Assembly: GCA_020425885.1 (NCBI GenBank)
Contig: JAGQRA010000864.1
Location: 1-7,494, forward strand
Direction: 5' to 3'
Source of the DNA: Planctomycetota bacterium
GTDB taxonomy: Bacteria; Planctomycetota; UBA1135; UBA2386
DNA: 7,494 nt
The first letter of the stretch is position 1. Each line of letters opens with the position of its first letter. Shown here piece by piece: positions 1 to 5,582 of the stretch. The notes under the pieces were generated by a model. That model was given only the letters and a program-made list of their open reading frames with translations. It was not told the DNA's origin and did no database searches. The position numbers and the translations under genes were made by a program.

Positions 1-620
1 ACCAGGTCCTGCAGCAGGGTCACGTTGTCCCTGATCGTCCCGCGGATCCTGCCGCGGATTTCGCCGACACAGCCGTCGGAACTCCTGATCTCCTCGCGCA
101 GCTGGCGAAGCACGACGCCCACGCCGTGCTGTTCCTTGACGCTGGCCACCGCCAGCTCCCGGATGTTGGCGGCGGCCCCGCGAAACTGCTCCCCGGATTC
201 GCCGAGGCCGGCGCAGGCCGCTTGACTCAGCAGGCTCAAGGTGCGCATCCCCGCAGCCGACTTGGTCAATCGCCTGGTGCGTCCCTCGACCAGACCCGCT
301 GAGGACTCCACCTGCGCCAGCCCCTGGTGGCAGGTATCGATGTCGGATTCGAATCGGGCCGTCTGCTCGTCGAGCGTCGTGAGCAGCCCGAGGAGATTCT
401 CGACCCGGCTTCTCATCTCGGCGCCCGAGACCAGATCGACGATGGCGGCGGACACTGCGACCAGCTCCTTCGATCGCCGCGAGAATCCGAGCAGCTGGGA
501 GCCGGTCGCCGTGAACTCGGCCTCGGTGACCGCATTGACCTTGACCAGGTCCTGCTGCACGGACGCGAGCGTGTCGGTCCAGTGTGATGCAAGCTCGGCT
601 CGATCATGGGCGTTCTTCAT
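1..620 (-). CDS. MCP-like coiled-coil signalling protein, 5' part (C-terminus beyond the window)
   Basis: The reading frame is open from ATG at 620 to the left edge, giving 206 complete codons. An in-frame TGA at 632-630, just upstream, makes this ATG the first possible start; no clear Shine-Dalgarno precedes it. The product is mostly helical-looking, with no signal peptide and no membrane segment, so it is probably cytoplasmic. Residues 30-120 have heptad-like spacing of Leu, Val and Ala (for example LLGLLTTLDEQTARFESDI). Residues 125-162 (MRTLSLLSQ...GLGESGEQFRGAAANIRELA) fit the pattern of the methyl-accepting chemotaxis signalling helix: L..L...I..A..GESG..F...A..IR.LA. Known chemoreceptors use this region to bind the kinase CheA and the coupling protein CheW. 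Here the resemblance is partial, and I cannot see the tip of the hairpin or methylation sites. The family is inferred from pattern only; another coiled-coil scaffold is possible. The neighbouring rplC is divergent and gives no functional hint. Confidence 0.72.
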   Translation of the reverse strand, partial: MKNAHDRAELASHWTDTLASVQQDLVKVNAVTEAEFTATGSQLLGFSRRSKELVAVSAAIVDLVSGAEMRSRVENLLGLLTTLDEQTARFESDIDTCHQGLAQVESSAGLVEGRTRRLTKSAAGMRTLSLLSQAACAGLGESGEQFRGAAANIRELAVASVKEQHGVGVVLRQLREEIRSSDGCVGEIRGRIRGTIRDNVTLLQDL

Positions 621-892
621 CTCGTGCTGTCAGCCGGTCGCGAGCTGGAAACCGTTCATCGGCGAACGCCGCAGTCCATCGCAGCGTTGGCCACAAGCGA
701 GCTGGTCACGCTGGGTGCACGAACTCCATCTCCTCTCACCCTCCAGTTTCGGAAGGTCCGCGTGCTTGCTTGACCTCGAATCGGACTGCGTTTGCGCGCC
801 CAGACGAAGGGCTGGGATTCCCCCTAGGCGATCTCCAGAACCGAACCCGGGACTTGCCAGGGTTCTCCCCTGAAGGTCAACCCTCGACTCCG

Positions 893-921
893 GATCGTGG
901 CCGGCAGGGTCGGCCACGATC
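893..921. repeat. Perfect 11-bp inverted repeat with 7-nt loop
   Basis: GATCGTGGCCG (893-903) is perfectly complementary to CGGCCACGATC (911-921), with loop GCAGGGT. The pairing can be extended outward by a G.U pair (892/922) and two C-G pairs (891/923 and 890/924). No T-run follows on either strand, so it is not a standard intrinsic terminator. It lies about 390 bp upstream of the rplC start and 270 bp upstream of the MCP-like start. Possible roles are a dimeric regulator site, an RNA hairpin in a long leader, or a processing site. The structure is seen directly; its role is unknown. Confidence 0.7.
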
Positions 922-1042
922 TGGCTGAACGGAGCCGATTCCTCGACTTTGACGGCCACGGAAAAACTGGGTCGGCATGTTGCCGAATCGATCGCCACCT
1001 CTTCCGGTGGGGCCACTTCGAGACGAGGTCGTGATGAGTCGT

Positions 1043-1066
1043 GCCAGGGGACTCTTGCGCCCTGGC
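1043..1066 (+). other. Potential hairpin upstream of rplC
   Basis: GCCAGGG (1043-1049) pairs with CCCTGGC (1060-1066) around a 10-nt loop. A 7-bp GC-rich stem can arise by chance in DNA of this composition. I list it because it lies between the 893-921 inverted repeat and another hairpin at 1105-1130, all within the possible rplC leader. Confidence 0.3.
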
Positions 1067-1104
1067 GGTGTCGACCATCGCCCGCCTCGGGGCGAGCCGC
1101 CGGC

Positions 1105-1130
1105 AGCCAGGCGCAATGAAAGCCTGGGCT
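1105..1130 (+). other. Potential bulged hairpin upstream of rplC
   Basis: AGCCAGGC (1105-1112) pairs with GCCT (1122-1125) and GGCT (1127-1130), leaving one bulged G and a 9-nt A-rich loop GCAATGAAA. The stem is 8 bp in total. It shares the GCCAGG core with the hairpin at 1043-1066. It could be part of a structured leader of the L3 transcript, but no transcription start is visible, so this is inference. Confidence 0.3.
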
Positions 1131-1299
1131 CGTGACGCCTGTCCACCAGGCCGGCGCCTACCCCTTGTTTCCCCCGGGCAGATCGCTAGCCTCTTCGCCC
1201 CAACTCTGCGACACGTGCATCCGCGGCCCGTCACCAGACCCCGCGGCCGGACCTCTTCGCAGCTTCCAACCCCTGTTCGCCGGTGGCCCGCCGCCGGTC

Positions 1300-1303
1300 G
1301 GAG
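1300..1303 (+). promoter_or_regulatory. Ribosome binding site of rplC (GGAG)
   Basis: GGAG lies 10 nt before ATG 1314, a slightly long but workable spacing. It supports 1314 as the L3 start rather than the in-frame ATG at 1041, which would add 91 unrelated residues. The spacer holds the short palindrome TTGTCACAA (1304-1312). Confidence 0.55.
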
Positions 1304-1313
1304 TTGTCACAAC

Positions 1314-2069
1314 ATGACTGGTAGAAAGACCCTCGGCATCCTCGGCAAGAAGCTCGGGATGACCCAGATCTTCCAAGAGGACGGCACCTGTGTTCCGGTG
1401 ACCGTCGTTCAGGCCGGGCCCTGCAAGGTGCTCCAGGTCAAGACCGCGGCCGCGGGCGAGCAGCCCGATGGGCACCAGACCTCCAGCATCAACCGCGGCA
1501 AGAAGGGCGGTCGGCAGGAGCGGCCGCGCGGCGACGATGGCTACTACGCCGTCCAGCTCGGCTACGAGGAGAAGCCGGCCCGCCTCTGCAGCAAGCCCGA
1601 ACTCGGCCACTCCAAGAAGGCCGGCCTCGACCACGGCATGCGCGTCGTCAGCGAGTTCCGTCTCGAGCAGAAGCCCGAGCACAAACCCGGTGACGAGATC
1701 ACCGTCGCGCTGTGCGCCGACTGGAAGTACGTCGACGTCACCGGCACGACCAAGGGGCGCGGCTGGACCGGCACCATCAAGCGGTGGAACTTCCAGCGCC
1801 AGCGTGCCTCGCACGGCAACAGCAAGAACCACCGTCGCGCCGGCGGCATCGGCCGTCAGTACTCGACCAGCCACGGTGTGCCGAAGGGCAAGCGGATGGC
1901 CGGTCAGTACGGTGTCGAGCAGGTGACGACGCAGCGGCTCAAGATCGTCAAGATCGACGAAGCCCGCAACCTCATCTACGTGCACGGCGCGGTTCCCGGT
2001 CACAACAACGGCTACGTCACGTTGCGACAGACGATCAAGAACGAGCGCTTCTTCAACCTGAAGAAGTGA
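1314..2069 (+). CDS. rplC: 50S ribosomal protein L3 (uL3) with a basic insertion
   Basis: L3 binds 23S rRNA early in large-subunit assembly and sends a long loop towards the peptidyl transferase centre. The 251-aa product has the family signatures in order: LGILGKKLGMTQIFQEDG (7-24), VPVTVVQAGPCKVLQVK (27-43), DVTGTTKGRGWTGTIKRWNF (141-160), HGNSKNHR (167-174), VPKGKRMAGQYG (189-200) and NLIYVHGAVPG (219-229). E. coli L3 is 209 aa. Most of the extra length is a Gly/Lys/Arg/Asp-rich insertion at about 45-75, between QVK and GYYAVQLGY, plus a short basic C-terminal tail (ERFFNLKK). In the central loop, GGIGRQYSTSHGVPKG replaces the E. coli GSIGQNQTPGKVFKG. Arg181 or Gln182 falls where E. coli has the methylated Gln150, but the alignment is uncertain there. 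The usual neighbours S10 and L4 are absent: upstream lies a divergent signalling gene and downstream a tiny basic gene. Start chosen from homology and the GGAG site. Confidence 0.97.
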   Translation: MTGRKTLGILGKKLGMTQIFQEDGTCVPVTVVQAGPCKVLQVKTAAAGEQPDGHQTSSINRGKKGGRQERPRGDDGYYAVQLGYEEKPARLCSKPELGHSKKAGLDHGMRVVSEFRLEQKPEHKPGDEITVALCADWKYVDVTGTTKGRGWTGTIKRWNFQRQRASHGNSKNHRRAGGIGRQYSTSHGVPKGKRMAGQYGVEQVTTQRLKIVKIDEARNLIYVHGAVPGHNNGYVTLRQTIKNERFFNLKK

Positions 2070-2085
2070 CCTGACCCAACATCCC

Positions 2086-2091
2086 GAGGAG
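2086..2091 (+). promoter_or_regulatory. Strong ribosome binding site of the 56-aa basic protein gene
   Basis: GAGGAG lies 6 nt before ATG 2098. It is the best Shine-Dalgarno sequence seen in the window. Several other genes here have none, so it is good evidence that the small gene is translated, and well. Confidence 0.8.
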
Positions 2092-2097
2092 AACGAC

Positions 2098-2268
2098 ATG
2101 GCTCGTGCAGTAAGGAAGGATCACGGCGGCGCGACGCGCGGCAAGTTCAAGCGCAAGCGGATGGGCAAGGGCTACTCGACGGCGCGCCGCGTGCCGATCG
2201 GCACCCGGCCCGTGCTGAAGATCACGCCGGTGCCCGCGGCCGACGCGGCGACGCCCGCCCAGGAATAG
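2098..2268 (+). CDS. 56-aa very basic protein, possibly a bTHX-like small ribosomal protein
   Basis: The gene starts 28 bp after the rplC stop, behind a strong GAGGAG site, and ends 18 bp before the next gene; the three are probably co-transcribed. Residues 1-35 are highly basic (MARAVRKDHGG, then TRGKFKRKRMGKGYSTARR at 13-31). A hydrophobic/Pro stretch follows (VPIGTRPVLKITPVP) and then an Ala-rich acidic-ended tail. The segment RGKFKRKRMGK (14-24) matches the core of bTHX (Thx), RGK-[IF]-x-R-x3-G-K, at its conserved positions. Thx of Thermus is a 26-residue peptide that sits in the head of the 30S subunit. This gene is about twice as long, and in a Lys/Arg-rich peptide such a match may be chance. 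That it is a real, rRNA- or nucleic-acid-binding type of protein is likely from charge and neighbourhood; the THX identity is only a proposal. Confidence 0.75.
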   Translation: MARAVRKDHGGATRGKFKRKRMGKGYSTARRVPIGTRPVLKITPVPAADAATPAQE

Positions 2269-2286
2269 GCCGCGCGCGGTAGCGCG

Positions 2287-3537
2287 ATGACCGCAGCCGC
2301 CGATCACCACGATGGTGTCGAGCGCTGCGCGGTCGCCGTCGTCGGCGGTGGCCCCGCCGGCCTCATGGCCGCCTACTTCGCGGCCGGGCGCGGACTCCGC
2401 ACGGTGCTGCTCGAGAAGAACGAGCGGCCCGGCCTCAAGATCCTGATCAGCGGCGGCGGCCGCTGCAACGTCACGACGACGAAGTCGGGCGCCGATCTCG
2501 AGGCCCAGTTCGGCCAGCGCCGCGGTCGCTTCCTGCGCCACGCCCTGCGGGCGTTCCCGCCGACGGCGCTGCGGGAGCTGCTCGAGGCGGCCGGGGTCGC
2601 GCTGCGCGAGGAGGATCTCGACAAGGTCTTCCCGGTGTCGCAGCGGGCGCGTGACGTGCTCGACGCCTTGCTGCGGTTGGCGCGCAACGCCGGCGCCGAG
2701 TTGCGCACCTGCGCGGGCCTCTGCGAATTGCGGCGTGCCCACGACGGCGGCTTCGACCTCGTCACGGCCCGCGGTCCCTTGCACGCATCGCGCGTCGTGC
2801 TCGCGACCGGCGGACTCAGCTACCCGAAGACCGGGGCGACCGGAGACGGCTACGAGCTCTGTCGCGCGCTGGGCCACACCATCACGCCGACCGTTCCCGG
2901 ACTGGCCCCGCTCCGGGTCGACGAGGCGTGGGTGCGCGCGCTGCAGGGCATCGTGCTGCACGACGTCGACCTCGACGTGCTCGACGCCACCGGCAGGACC
3001 GTGACCAGGCGTCGGCGGCCGATCCTGTTCACGCACCGTGGCCTGTCCGGGCCGGCGCCGATGGACCTCGCCGGCGATGTCGAGGAACTCGGTGGCGCCG
3101 AGCTGCGATTCGACTTCGCGCCGGCCGTGAACCGTGAAGAACTCGAGCGCTCCTGGCTGCAGGCGGCGGCGTCGCGCGGCGCGCAGAAGCTCGAGTCGCT
3201 GCTGCCCGCGCACCTGCCCGAGCGCCTGCGGGCCGCCCTGGTCGATCGGGCCGACGCGGCCGGCACCATCGCCAACCTGTCGCGACCGGCGCGGCAACGC
3301 CTGTTGCGCGCGGTCAAGGACCTGCGCCTGTTCGTGCCGAGCAGCCTCGGCTATCCCCACGCCGAGGTCACGCGCGGCGGCGTGGCCCTCGACGAGATCG
3401 ATGCCCGCACCATGCAGAGCAAGCTCGTGCCCGGGCTGTTCGTCTGCGGCGAGCTGCTCGATCTCGACGGCCCGATCGGCGGCTTCAACTTCCAGTCCGC
3501 CTTCGCGACCGGACGCCTCGCCGGTCTCTCGACCTGA
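2287..3537 (+). CDS. HI0933/YhiN (BaiN-like) family FAD-dependent oxidoreductase
   Basis: The 416-aa flavoprotein has the normal length and full set of family motifs. The N-terminal Rossmann FAD site is VVGGGPAGLMAA (18-29), ending in acidic Glu43. Next comes the family hallmark PGLKILISGGGRCNVT (48-63). ATGG is at 173-176, followed by SYPKTGATGDGY (178-189). The C-terminal FAD motif is GELLDLDGPIGGFNFQSAFA, near 387-406. Members bind FAD and probably a nicotinamide cofactor. Some (BaiN) are linked to bile-acid reduction, but for most, including E. coli YhiN, the substrate is unknown, so no reaction should be assigned. It starts 18 bp after the 56-aa gene and is probably in the rplC transcript. 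No Shine-Dalgarno is seen before ATG 2287; the distance from the start to the GGGPAG motif suits this start. It ends convergently with the next gene. Confidence 0.93.
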   Translation: MTAAADHHDGVERCAVAVVGGGPAGLMAAYFAAGRGLRTVLLEKNERPGLKILISGGGRCNVTTTKSGADLEAQFGQRRGRFLRHALRAFPPTALRELLEAAGVALREEDLDKVFPVSQRARDVLDALLRLARNAGAELRTCAGLCELRRAHDGGFDLVTARGPLHASRVVLATGGLSYPKTGATGDGYELCRALGHTITPTVPGLAPLRVDEAWVRALQGIVLHDVDLDVLDATGRTVTRRRRPILFTHRGLSGPAPMDLAGDVEELGGAELRFDFAPAVNREELERSWLQAAASRGAQKLESLLPAHLPERLRAALVDRADAAGTIANLSRPARQRLLRAVKDLRLFVPSSLGYPHAEVTRGGVALDEIDARTMQSKLVPGLFVCGELLDLDGPIGGFNFQSAFATGRLAGLST

Positions 3538-3550
3538 GCCATGGAGTACT

Positions 3551-3608
3551 GAACCCGCTTCCTTCTTCCAGACCAGGGAGGAACGAACCCGCTTCCCTTT
3601 TCCAGACC
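3551..3608. repeat. Imperfect 24-bp direct repeat, period 34 bp
   Basis: A 24-bp unit starting GAACCCGCTTCC and ending TTCCAGACC occurs at 3551-3574 and again at 3585-3608. The copies agree at 22 of 24 positions and are separated by AGGGAGGAAC. They fill most of the 82-bp gap between two convergent genes. Neither copy forms a good hairpin, and there is no stem followed by T's, so this is not an evident terminator. It may be a short tandem duplication, a protein-binding site, or part of a genome-wide intergenic repeat. Confidence 0.85.
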
Positions 3609-3619
3609 GCGCCTTTACG

Positions 3620-4483
3620 TCAGTTGCAGATCTGGATCGTCAGTCCGCCCGAGGCCGCCGCGATTCCACCCGGCGCACCGGCGTCGAGGGCGATGATCTG
3701 GAAGTGGAACCCGGTGCCGACCAGGGCCACCAGGTTGGGCAACGGCAACGGCATGTGGGTCGTGCCGGCTCCGGCCACACCGCTCGGGCCGCTGGCGAAG
3801 GTCGGCACCGTCATGGTCACCGTCGGGTCGACCAGGACATCGATGCCGACGATCGGGTAGACCGCGCGTTGGTAGCTCATCAGCGTCGCGCTGAATGCGC
3901 CGCCGAGCACCTGGCTGCCGTCGATGGCGAACGTCGTGCTGCCGATGTGCGGCAGGCCACCGCTGTAGCCGATCGCCGGCGTGATGCTGCCACTGCCGGC
4001 GCTGCCGGTGCCGTAGGGCTCGGGCGCCGGGCAGCGCGGCACGATGCTGCCGGTGTAGATGTGGCCCTGGATCGGTATCCCGTTCTCGATGTTGTAGGTG
4101 CTGCTGGGGTCGACCAGCGACGGGAACAGCGGCGACAGGTCCGGTGCGAACCGGATGGTCATGTCGAAGCCGCGGCCGTGGTAGTTGCCGATCATCGAGA
4201 ACTCGAGCTGGTTGGTCTCGATGATCTCGTTCAATGGCATCACCCAGTTCGAGTACGAATGGCTGATCCACTGGCCCGAGCCGTTCGCGAAGTCGCCGAC
4301 CGTGTAGGTCCAGACGAAGGACCCGGTCATCGGGTAGCTGGTGGTCGTGTTCGGATAGGTGATGTCAGGTCGCATCATGACGCCGACCAGGTCGTAGGTG
4401 ACGGTGGCCGTCTGCGCCTGCGCACCGGCGGTGGCGAACACGGCGAGCAGCAACGGGATGGAGCGGGTGAGTTTGGATTGCAT
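3620..4483 (-). CDS. Exported protein with a planctomycete-type C-terminal domain
   Basis: The 287-aa protein starts at ATG 4483 with a clear signal peptide: basic MQSKLTR, hydrophobic SIPLLLAVFATAG, and an A-x-A cleavage site (AQA) at about residue 23. The frame is open 35 codons further upstream, but starting there would bury the signal peptide. No Shine-Dalgarno is present. The mature N-terminal part (about 24-150) is rich in Thr, Tyr and Gly and looks like beta structure (TGSFVWTYTVGDFANGSG at 53-70). The C-terminal part (about 151-287) reads YGTGSAGSGSITPAIGY (157-173), GGLPHIGSTTF (175-185), then LPLPNLVALVGTGFHFQ (246-262) and ALDAGAPGGIAAASGGLTIQI (265-285). I know this layout from large families of exported, otherwise uncharacterised planctomycete proteins. 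No catalytic motif is visible. It is probably extracytoplasmic and structural or binding; the function is unknown. It lies 151 bp after the lipoprotein gene on the same strand. Confidence 0.85.
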   Translation of the reverse strand: MQSKLTRSIPLLLAVFATAGAQAQTATVTYDLVGVMMRPDITYPNTTTSYPMTGSFVWTYTVGDFANGSGQWISHSYSNWVMPLNEIIETNQLEFSMIGNYHGRGFDMTIRFAPDLSPLFPSLVDPSSTYNIENGIPIQGHIYTGSIVPRCPAPEPYGTGSAGSGSITPAIGYSGGLPHIGSTTFAIDGSQVLGGAFSATLMSYQRAVYPIVGIDVLVDPTVTMTVPTFASGPSGVAGAGTTHMPLPLPNLVALVGTGFHFQIIALDAGAPGGIAAASGGLTIQICN

Positions 4484-4634
4484 CGCGACGCCGATCGAAA
4501 ACTGGGGTGGACGGGGCGTGGGCCGGAGGATGGTCCCGATCGCCATACGAAGAGTGGCACCGGGTCGGCCTTCGTGACCGGAAATCACGTCGCGCTTCCC
4601 GGCCCCGTGGCCGAGGGCGGGTCAGGCCCCGCGG
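4484..4634 (-). other. Intergenic gap with two small hairpins
   Basis: These 151 bp lie between the end of the lipoprotein gene and the start of the exported-protein gene, both on the minus strand. Two short stems are visible: CGTGA/TCACG (4573-4577 with 4585-4589, 7-nt loop) and CGGCC/GGCCG (4600-4604 with 4609-4613, 4-nt loop). Neither is followed by a T-run on the minus strand, so factor-independent termination is not supported. The gap is long enough for a promoter of the exported-protein gene, but I see no clear -35/-10. Confidence 0.4.
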
Positions 4635-5519
4635 TCACTCGTCGTCGGGCTGCCAGCCGAGCTCGAGAATGGCGGCGGTGCCGTGCTCTGCCGTGAAGGG
4701 CCCGCTGGCAACGACGATGGACGTGTCCTCGGCGTCGAAGACGGCATTCAGCCCCAGGGACGATGGTTGCCTCGAGAACGCCATGAAACCGACCCCGCGC
4801 ATCTCGCCGCCCGGTACCGCGAGGTCGCCGCGGAACCCGATCGCTCGGCCGTGGGTCTCCGAGCGGAGGATCAGGGTGCCCCATGGCTCGGATTCGTTGC
4901 GCTCGGGTCCTTGCCCGTCCCGGCCGGGGAAGGTCAGCGACGCGGCCAGCCGCACGACCTGCATCGAGTCGGCCTCGGCGACCGCGCCGCGGATCGATTC
5001 CGCATGCTCCGCGCCGAACAGGCGCGCGACGTAGTCGTCAAGGACCTCTGCGCCGGTGGTCGTATCGAGGGCGAGCGTGAATCGGATCCTGCTGCCGACG
5101 TCCTGCTCGGGGATGTAGAAGCTCAGCGACGACTGCACGAGGGGGGAGGTCGCAGCCTGCCCTTCGGCGGGGGCAGTGGCCACGGAGTTGATCTGGCGCG
5201 AGGTGCTCTTGGTCGCAGCACGCTCGCCCACGTACTTCACCTGCCAGTCCTCGTGTCGGGGCCGGTACGCACTGCGCAGGAAGAGCATGACGTGGCCGGT
5301 GCGCGGCGCAATCAGATCGAACTCGATCCGGTCCTGACCGCCGTCGGCCGGCTGCGCCAACCGGCGAACGGCGAGATCCCTGGACTGCGCCGCGGCAGCT
5401 GCCGGTGAACCCGCGTTGACCTGGATGGCCTCGCCACAGGACCCGAGGGCCGCCATCGCGAACATCGTGATCGTCGTCATGGGCGACTGCGCCGATGCGC
5501 GGGAACGGTTCGCCTTCAT
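4635..5519 (-). CDS. Putative lipoprotein of unknown function
   Basis: The 294-aa product begins with a basic n-region (Lys2, Arg6, Arg8), a hydrophobic stretch (MTTITMFAMAA, 14-24) and LGSC (25-28), which fits a lipobox with Cys28 as the lipidated residue; Gly at -2 is less usual. Further on come a low-complexity Ala-rich linker (about 37-47) and a region of alternating hydrophobic and polar residues suggesting beta strands (RIEFDLIAPRTGHVMLFLRS at 64-83; SSLSFYIPEQDVGSRIRFTL at 130-149). The last third is Gly-rich and hydrophobic. No catalytic motif or named domain was recognised. ATG 5519 is preferred over GTG 5525, two codons upstream; neither has a Shine-Dalgarno. The gene starts 63 bp after thrC with no terminator between, so it may be read through from thrBC, but its content suggests envelope work rather than threonine synthesis. 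Third-position G/C use supports it as real. Confidence 0.75.
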   Translation of the reverse strand: MKANRSRASAQSPMTTITMFAMAALGSCGEAIQVNAGSPAAAAAQSRDLAVRRLAQPADGGQDRIEFDLIAPRTGHVMLFLRSAYRPRHEDWQVKYVGERAATKSTSRQINSVATAPAEGQAATSPLVQSSLSFYIPEQDVGSRIRFTLALDTTTGAEVLDDYVARLFGAEHAESIRGAVAEADSMQVVRLAASLTFPGRDGQGPERNESEPWGTLILRSETHGRAIGFRGDLAVPGGEMRGVGFMAFSRQPSSLGLNAVFDAEDTSIVVASGPFTAEHGTAAILELGWQPDDE

Positions 5520-5582
5520 GACCACACTGTAGCCGGTGGCGCCCGAGCACCTCCAGGTTCGGGTCGCGGAACGGGTCGTCGC

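Larger units (their letters stand above)
621..1313. other. Divergent intergenic region without a recognisable gene
   Basis: These 693 bp separate the minus-strand MCP-like gene from plus-strand rplC, so promoters for both should lie here. Frames stay open by chance (630-1016 minus; 1041-1313 plus, in frame with rplC). Their translations look like no family I know and lack the strong G/C third-position bias of the true genes; third positions are often A or T in the 630-1016 frame. No tRNA-like cloverleaf was found. I could not pick a convincing -35/-10 pair. The region contains one strong inverted repeat (893-921) and two weaker hairpins (1043-1066 and 1105-1130), which are listed separately. 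Confidence 0.6.

Noticed and set aside
346..355. GATTCGAATC palindrome resembling a tRNA T-loop
   Set aside because: It lies in coding sequence and no acceptor, D or anticodon stems can be formed around it.
1..555. 12-bp repeat ACCAGGTCCTGC at 1-12 and 544-555
   Set aside because: Both copies encode QDLV in the same coiled-coil protein; similar heptads and codon use explain it.
241..873. Long plus-strand frame over the MCP-like gene
   Set aside because: It lies opposite a better-supported coding frame and yields a low-complexity Ser/Arg-rich product typical of antisense frames in GC-rich DNA.
630..1016. 128-codon minus-strand frame just upstream of, and in frame with, the MCP-like gene
   Set aside because: Its third positions are much poorer in G/C than in the real genes, it spans the strong inverted repeat, it resembles no family, and a TGA at 632-630 separates it from the MCP-like gene. 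A broken extension of that gene cannot be fully excluded.
1041..1313. In-frame 91-residue N-terminal extension of L3 from ATG 1041
   Set aside because: The extension shows no homology and poor codon bias; L3 proteins begin close to the LGILGKKLGMT motif, and GGAG precedes ATG 1314.
2053..3360. 435-codon minus-strand frame opposite the flavoprotein gene
   Set aside because: The plus strand carries a complete, motif-rich HI0933-family protein; the antisense product is Arg/Ala-rich with no recognisable domain.
3538..3619. Bidirectional intrinsic terminator between convergent genes
   Set aside because: No GC-rich stem followed by a T-run is present on either strand; only the direct repeat is seen.
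3134..4696. 520-codon plus-strand frame spanning the flavoprotein end and the exported-protein gene
   Set aside because: It crosses two well-supported genes in another frame or strand and has a low-complexity product.
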